A stretch of 64,000 bases of DNA, from the NCBI GenBank assembly GCA_947497265.1, contig CANMFP010000013.1, positions 30,405-94,404 on the forward strand, in the 5' to 3' direction. Source of the DNA: an uncultured Isoptericola sp. GTDB taxonomy: Bacteria; Actinomycetota; Actinomycetes; Actinomycetales; Cellulomonadaceae. The stretch's first letter is position 1, and each line of letters starts with the position of its first letter. Positions 60,995 to 64,000 of this stretch are shown here, piece by piece. The notes under the pieces are model-generated. The model had not been told where the DNA came from. It did not search any database and saw only the letters and a list, made by a program, of their open reading frames with translations. A program made the position numbers and the translations under genes.

Positions 60995-62195
60995 CGTCAC
61001 CGCTGGAGCCTCGACGGCTCCCGGCTGCCCGTGCCCCGTGGGGCGCGGGCAGCCGTTCATCCTCGGCGGAGAGGAACCGCAGGATCCGCGCCACGGCCTC
61101 GCGCCCGGCACGGTTCGCCCCGACGGTCGACGCCGACGGCCCGTACCCCACCAGGTGCACCCGCGGCTCGCCGGCCACCTGCGTGGCGTCCATGCGGATG
61201 CCCCCGCCCGGGGCCCGCAGGCGCAGTGGCCGCAGGTGGTCCAGGGCCGCGCGGAACCCCGTGTTCCAGAAGATGGCGTCGACGGGCAGCGCGTCGCCGT
61301 CCGCCGTGACGACACCCTCGGGCACGATCCGCGAGAACATCGGCCGCCGCTTGAGGACCCCGCGCTCGGCAGCCGCACGCAGCGACGGCGTGCGGATCAG
61401 GCCCGTGACGGACACGACGCTCTGCGGTGGCAGCCCTTCGCGGACGCGCTGGTCGACCATGGCGACCGCACGCGATCCCTCGTCGGGCCCGAACTCCTTG
61501 CGCCACACCGGTTCGCGGCGCGTGAACCAGAACGTCTCGGCCACGTGCGAGATCTCGTCGAGCAGCTGCACGGCGGAGATCCCGCCGCCCACCACGGCGA
61601 CCCGCGCGCCGGCGAGATCCTCCGCGCGGACGTAGTCGGCGGTGTGCAGCTGCCGGCCGCGGAACGACTCCTGGCCCGGGTAGTACGGCCAGAACGGCTT
61701 GGTCCACGTCCCCGTCGCGCTGATGAGCGCTCGCGCCGCGATCACGCCGGACCGCCCGGCGACCTCCCAGCGGACCAGGAGCCCGGCGTCGTCGGCCGCC
61801 CGCTCGACCCGGCGGACCCGCACAGGCCGCACGACGGCGAGCCCGAGGTCGCTCTCGTAGTCGCCGAAGTACGCGGGCAGCACGTCGACACTCGCCGCCT
61901 CCGGGTCGACCCCCGGCTGCTCCAGCCCGGGCAGGTCGTAGATGCCGTTCACCGTGGCCATCCGCAACGAGCGCCAGCGGTGCCGCCACGCTCCCCCGGG
62001 CCCGTCCTCGGCGTCGAGCACCACGTAGGTGCGTGGTGCCTCGTCGATGCCCGACGGCGCGGCACCAGCGGGCACGAGGCCCCGGCGTCGCAGGTGGTAC
62101 GCGGCCGACAACCCGGCCTGGCCAGCGCCGATCACGACGACGTCCGCCGTCTCGGGCACGTCGGGTGCGCTCCGCGGAGCGTCGGTCAGGTTCAC
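60981..62195 (-). CDS. Flavin-dependent monooxygenase/oxidoreductase (CzcO-like)
   Basis: 404 aa. FAD-dependent enzyme with VVIGAGQAGLSAAYHLRRRG as the FAD loop and VAVVGGGISAVQLLDEI as the NADPH loop. ATGTWTKPFWPYYPGQESFRGRQLHTADY between them is seen in flavin monooxygenases and in metal-resistance-associated CzcO proteins. DAIFWNTGFRAALDHL and HLVGYGPSASTVGANRAG close the fold. GTG 62195 is taken as start; the frame continues to a TTG at 62246 but lacks support. Substrate unknown. Convergent with GH43. Confidence 0.85.
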   Translation of the reverse strand: MNLTDAPRSAPDVPETADVVVIGAGQAGLSAAYHLRRRGLVPAGAAPSGIDEAPRTYVVLDAEDGPGGAWRHRWRSLRMATVNGIYDLPGLEQPGVDPEAASVDVLPAYFGDYESDLGLAVVRPVRVRRVERAADDAGLLVRWEVAGRSGVIAARALISATGTWTKPFWPYYPGQESFRGRQLHTADYVRAEDLAGARVAVVGGGISAVQLLDEISHVAETFWFTRREPVWRKEFGPDEGSRAVAMVDQRVREGLPPQSVVSVTGLIRTPSLRAAAERGVLKRRPMFSRIVPEGVVTADGDALPVDAIFWNTGFRAALDHLRPLRLRAPGGGIRMDATQVAGEPRVHLVGYGPSASTVGANRAGREAVARILRFLSAEDERLPAPHGARAAGSRRGSSGDVRAR

Positions 62196-62304
62196 ACCGG
62201 GCCCAACGCCGTCGCGGCAGCCGCTCTTCCAGCACGGACCGCGCAAGAGCCCACCACGGGGCCGAATCGTGACCGTCGCCCGGCACCCGCCCGCCTCGCC
62301 GTGC

Positions 62305-62310
62305 CATCAT
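62305..62310 (+). promoter_or_regulatory. -10 element of a leaderless promoter
   Basis: CATCAT 6 bases before ATG 62317 without a ribosome site; the same design as at other genes in this window. Confidence 0.45.
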
Positions 62311-62316
62311 CGCGAC

Positions 62317-62808
62317 ATGGCTGACGCGCTCACCCACGCCGACTCGATCACGATCGCCGCCCCACCCGCCGAGGTCTACGCCCTCGTCTCGGACGTGACC
62401 CGCACCGGGGAATGGTCGCCCGTGTGCAAGGCCTGCTGGTGGGACGTGGCCGACGCGCCGGAGCCGGGCGGCTCCCCGCGGGTCGGCGCCCACTTCACCG
62501 GCCGCAACGAGACGCCGGAGCGCACGTGGGAGACGCGCTCGCAGGTGGTCGTCGCCGACCCGGGCCGCGAGTTCGCGTGGATCGTCGGCCAGGGCTTCGT
62601 GCGCTGGAGCTACATGCTGGGCGCGCTCGACGACGGTGCCGCGACCGAGCTCACCGAGACGTGGGAGTTCACCCCCGCAGGTATCGCGGCGTTCGCCCAG
62701 CGATACGGCGACCAGACCGACCGCGAGGTCGAGATCCGCACGCAGATGGCGCGCGAGGGCATCCCCGCGACCCTCGCGGCCGTCAAGCGGATCGCCGAGG
62801 GAGGCTGA
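62317..62808 (+). CDS. SRPBCC (START-like) family protein
   Basis: 163 aa. Polyketide-cyclase/dehydrase-type hydrophobic-ligand fold: HADSITIAAPPAEVYALVSDVTRTGEWSPVCKACWW at the start, FTGRNETPERTWETRSQVVVADPGREFAWIV and YMLGALDDGAATELTETWEF, then a long C-terminal helix. Ligand unknown. Leaderless start ATG 62317. The zinc alcohol dehydrogenase follows after 2 bases, so both may act on one small molecule. Confidence 0.88.
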   Translation: MADALTHADSITIAAPPAEVYALVSDVTRTGEWSPVCKACWWDVADAPEPGGSPRVGAHFTGRNETPERTWETRSQVVVADPGREFAWIVGQGFVRWSYMLGALDDGAATELTETWEFTPAGIAAFAQRYGDQTDREVEIRTQMAREGIPATLAAVKRIAEGG

Positions 62809-62810
62809 CG

Positions 62811-63863
62811 GTGCGCGCGATCGCCTACGACCGCTCCGGCGGGCCGGTCACGGTGCGCGACCTGCCCGCCCCGACGGCGCCCGACGGCGGTGTGGTGGTC
62901 CGCGTGCGCGCCACGGGCCTCTGCCTGTCCGACTGGCACGGATGGGCCGGCCACGACCCGGACATCTCGGAGTTCCCGCACGTGCCCGGCCACGAGCTGG
63001 CGGGCGTGGTCGAGCAGGTGGGCGCCGGCGTCGAGCGCTGGCAGGCCGGCGACCTCGTCACCTCGCCCTTCGTCTGCGGGTGCGGTACCTGCCAGTGGTG
63101 CCGGTCCGGCGACGCGCAGGTGTGCCCGGACCAGACCCAGCCCGGATTCACGCACCACGGCTCCTGGGCGGAGCTCGTCGTCCTGCATGCGGCGGACGCC
63201 AACCTCGTCGCGGTGCCCGACGGCGTCACCCCGGTCGCGGCGGCGAGCCTCGGCTGCCGCTTCGCCACCGCGTACCGCGCCGTGGCCCACCGTGCCCGCG
63301 TGCAGCCCGGGGAGTGGGTCGCCGTCGTCGGCGCGGGCGGCGTGGGCCTGAGCGCCGTCATGGTGGCCGCCGCCCGCGGAGGCCGGGTCATCGCCGTCGA
63401 CCGGAACCCCGACGCTCTGGAGGCTGCCCGCCGTGCGGGAGCCGAGCACACCGTCCTGTCCGAGGACCCGGACCCCGCCGACGTCGTGGCGCGGCTGCAC
63501 GCGCTGTCCGACGGCGGCACCCACGTCGCGCTCGACGCCGTCGGCTCGGAGACCACCTGCGCCACGGCGGTGCTGGCGCTGCGCCGCCGTGGCCGGCACG
63601 TGCAGGTGGGCCTGCTGCCCGCCGTCGACGGTCACCCGCGGGTGCCGATGGACCGTGTGATCGGCTTCGAGCTGGACGTGCTCGGCTCGCACGGGATGGC
63701 CGCCTCCGACTACCCCGAGATGCTCGCGCTCGTCGCCGACGGCACGCTGCGGCCGCAGGACCTGGTGACCGACGTCGTGGACCTGGAGACGGCCGCACGG
63801 CTGCTGCCGGGGATGCGAGACGCCCCGCGCGCCGGCGTGACGGTGCTCGACCTGCGCCGCTGA
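62811..63863 (+). CDS. Zinc-dependent alcohol dehydrogenase
   Basis: 350 aa. Medium-chain dehydrogenase with catalytic zinc ligands Cys38 and His61/Glu62 (GHE), structural zinc cysteines 91, 94, 97 and 105 (CGTCQWC and VC), and the cofactor loop VVGAGGVGLSAVM followed by VIAVDRN. The Asp in VIAVD favours NAD. It resembles dehydrogenases of sugars or aliphatic alcohols. GTG 62811 is two bases after the SRPBCC gene. Last complete gene of the window. Confidence 0.92.
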   Translation: MRAIAYDRSGGPVTVRDLPAPTAPDGGVVVRVRATGLCLSDWHGWAGHDPDISEFPHVPGHELAGVVEQVGAGVERWQAGDLVTSPFVCGCGTCQWCRSGDAQVCPDQTQPGFTHHGSWAELVVLHAADANLVAVPDGVTPVAAASLGCRFATAYRAVAHRARVQPGEWVAVVGAGGVGLSAVMVAAARGGRVIAVDRNPDALEAARRAGAEHTVLSEDPDPADVVARLHALSDGGTHVALDAVGSETTCATAVLALRRRGRHVQVGLLPAVDGHPRVPMDRVIGFELDVLGSHGMAASDYPEMLALVADGTLRPQDLVTDVVDLETAARLLPGMRDAPRAGVTVLDLRR

Positions 63864-63883
63864 CTCCCCACCGCATCACGTTT

Positions 63884-63897
63884 TACCGATGTCGGTA
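63884..63897. promoter_or_regulatory. LacI/GntR-type operator near the contig end
   Basis: TACCGA-TG-TCGGTA, 6-base inverted arms with a 2-base centre, inside a small AT-rich part 20 bases after the dehydrogenase gene. Probably the operator of a gene lost beyond the end of the readable sequence. Confidence 0.5.
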
Positions 63898-63902
63898 GTT
63901 CG

Positions 63903-64000
63903 TGGCGGGGGCGGGGGGGGGGGCGGGCGCGCGGGGCCCGGGCCCCCCCCCCCGGGGGCCCGGCCAGGGGGGGCGGGCGGCCGGGGCCCCGGGGCCCGCC
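63903..64000. other. Low-complexity G/C tail, probable assembly artefact
   Basis: Nearly every base is G or C, in long homopolymers (runs of up to about ten G or C), with a single A at about 63966. It has no codon structure and no resemblance to the normal DNA before it. I take it as unreliable sequence at a contig end. Confidence 0.75.

Noticed and set aside
1..64000. tRNA, rRNA, insertion sequences and CRISPR arrays
   Set aside because: I scanned for tRNA T-loop patterns, transposase motifs and regular repeat-spacer units and saw none that I could support; a covariance-model search would be needed to exclude small RNAs.

Overview
The window is very G+C-rich throughout, almost every third codon position is G or C, and reading frames are joined by ATGA/GTGA overlaps. 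Gene content (an IleS with a T-box leader of actinobacterial type, a SARP regulator, leaderless promoters, DUF6318-type lipoproteins, a putative F420-0-type transporter, a GH43 glycosidase) points to an actinobacterium, most likely a Cellulomonas/Isoptericola-like member of the Micrococcales. The assignment rests on gene content only.

Layout. 0.08-2.5 kb: dihydroxyacetone phosphorylation operon dhaK-dhaL-dhaM (minus). 2.6-7.6 kb: ileS-folC (minus) behind a T-box leader. 7.7-11.4 kb: a loose accessory patch with an aminoglycoside-phosphotransferase-like kinase, a frameshifted histidine phosphatase, a GNAT acetyltransferase, a PHP phosphatase and a truncated DinB/maleylpyruvate-isomerase-like remnant. 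11.5-17.2 kb: hydrolase-MFS pair, universal stress protein, SDR, membrane molybdopterin oxidoreductase, CoA-binding protein. 17.2-20.4 kb: metallophore/cobalamin-class ABC importer, probably of the putative F420-0 type. 20.4-23.7 kb: lipoprotein, HhH-GPD protein, glutathionyl-hydroquinone-reductase-like protein and one protein not recognised.

23.7-48.1 kb is the main feature: a contractile injection system (CIS), a headless phage-tail-like machine. A small SARP/BTAD regulator (minus) sits at the left edge. A rightward operon of eleven genes (24.6-40.0 kb) encodes the tube-spike adaptor, LysM protein, gp27-like hub, gp5-like spike, PAAR tip, gp25, two baseplate-J-type wedge proteins, a tail-protein-I-like wedge, a DUF6519-like protein ending in a PASTA domain, and a multidomain protein ending in a cytidine-deaminase-fold toxin. 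A leftward operon of seven genes (48.0-40.1 kb) encodes sheath, tube, a gp26-like zinc-ribbon protein, a proline-rich protein, the Pvc16-like cap, the AAA+ ATPase and a DUF4157 protein with HEAAH motif. The two operons run towards each other, and both candidate cargo genes lie where they meet. In front of each operon I find the same promoter: three GTGAC direct repeats at exact 11-bp steps, then exactly 10 bp, then a CAGNNT -10 hexamer. That is the layout expected of SARP binding, so the neighbouring SARP gene is the natural candidate to switch on both halves together.

48.3-63.9 kb returns to ordinary chromosome: DUF6318 lipoprotein and PKD-like exported protein, DUF1772/NmrA pair facing an AraC regulator, CutA, MFS transporter, exported TAP-type peptidase, DedA, exported metallophosphoesterase, exported GH43 arabinanase-like enzyme with a LacI-type operator, flavin monooxygenase, SRPBCC protein and zinc alcohol dehydrogenase. 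The last ~100 bases are almost pure G/C homopolymers and look like a faulty contig end.
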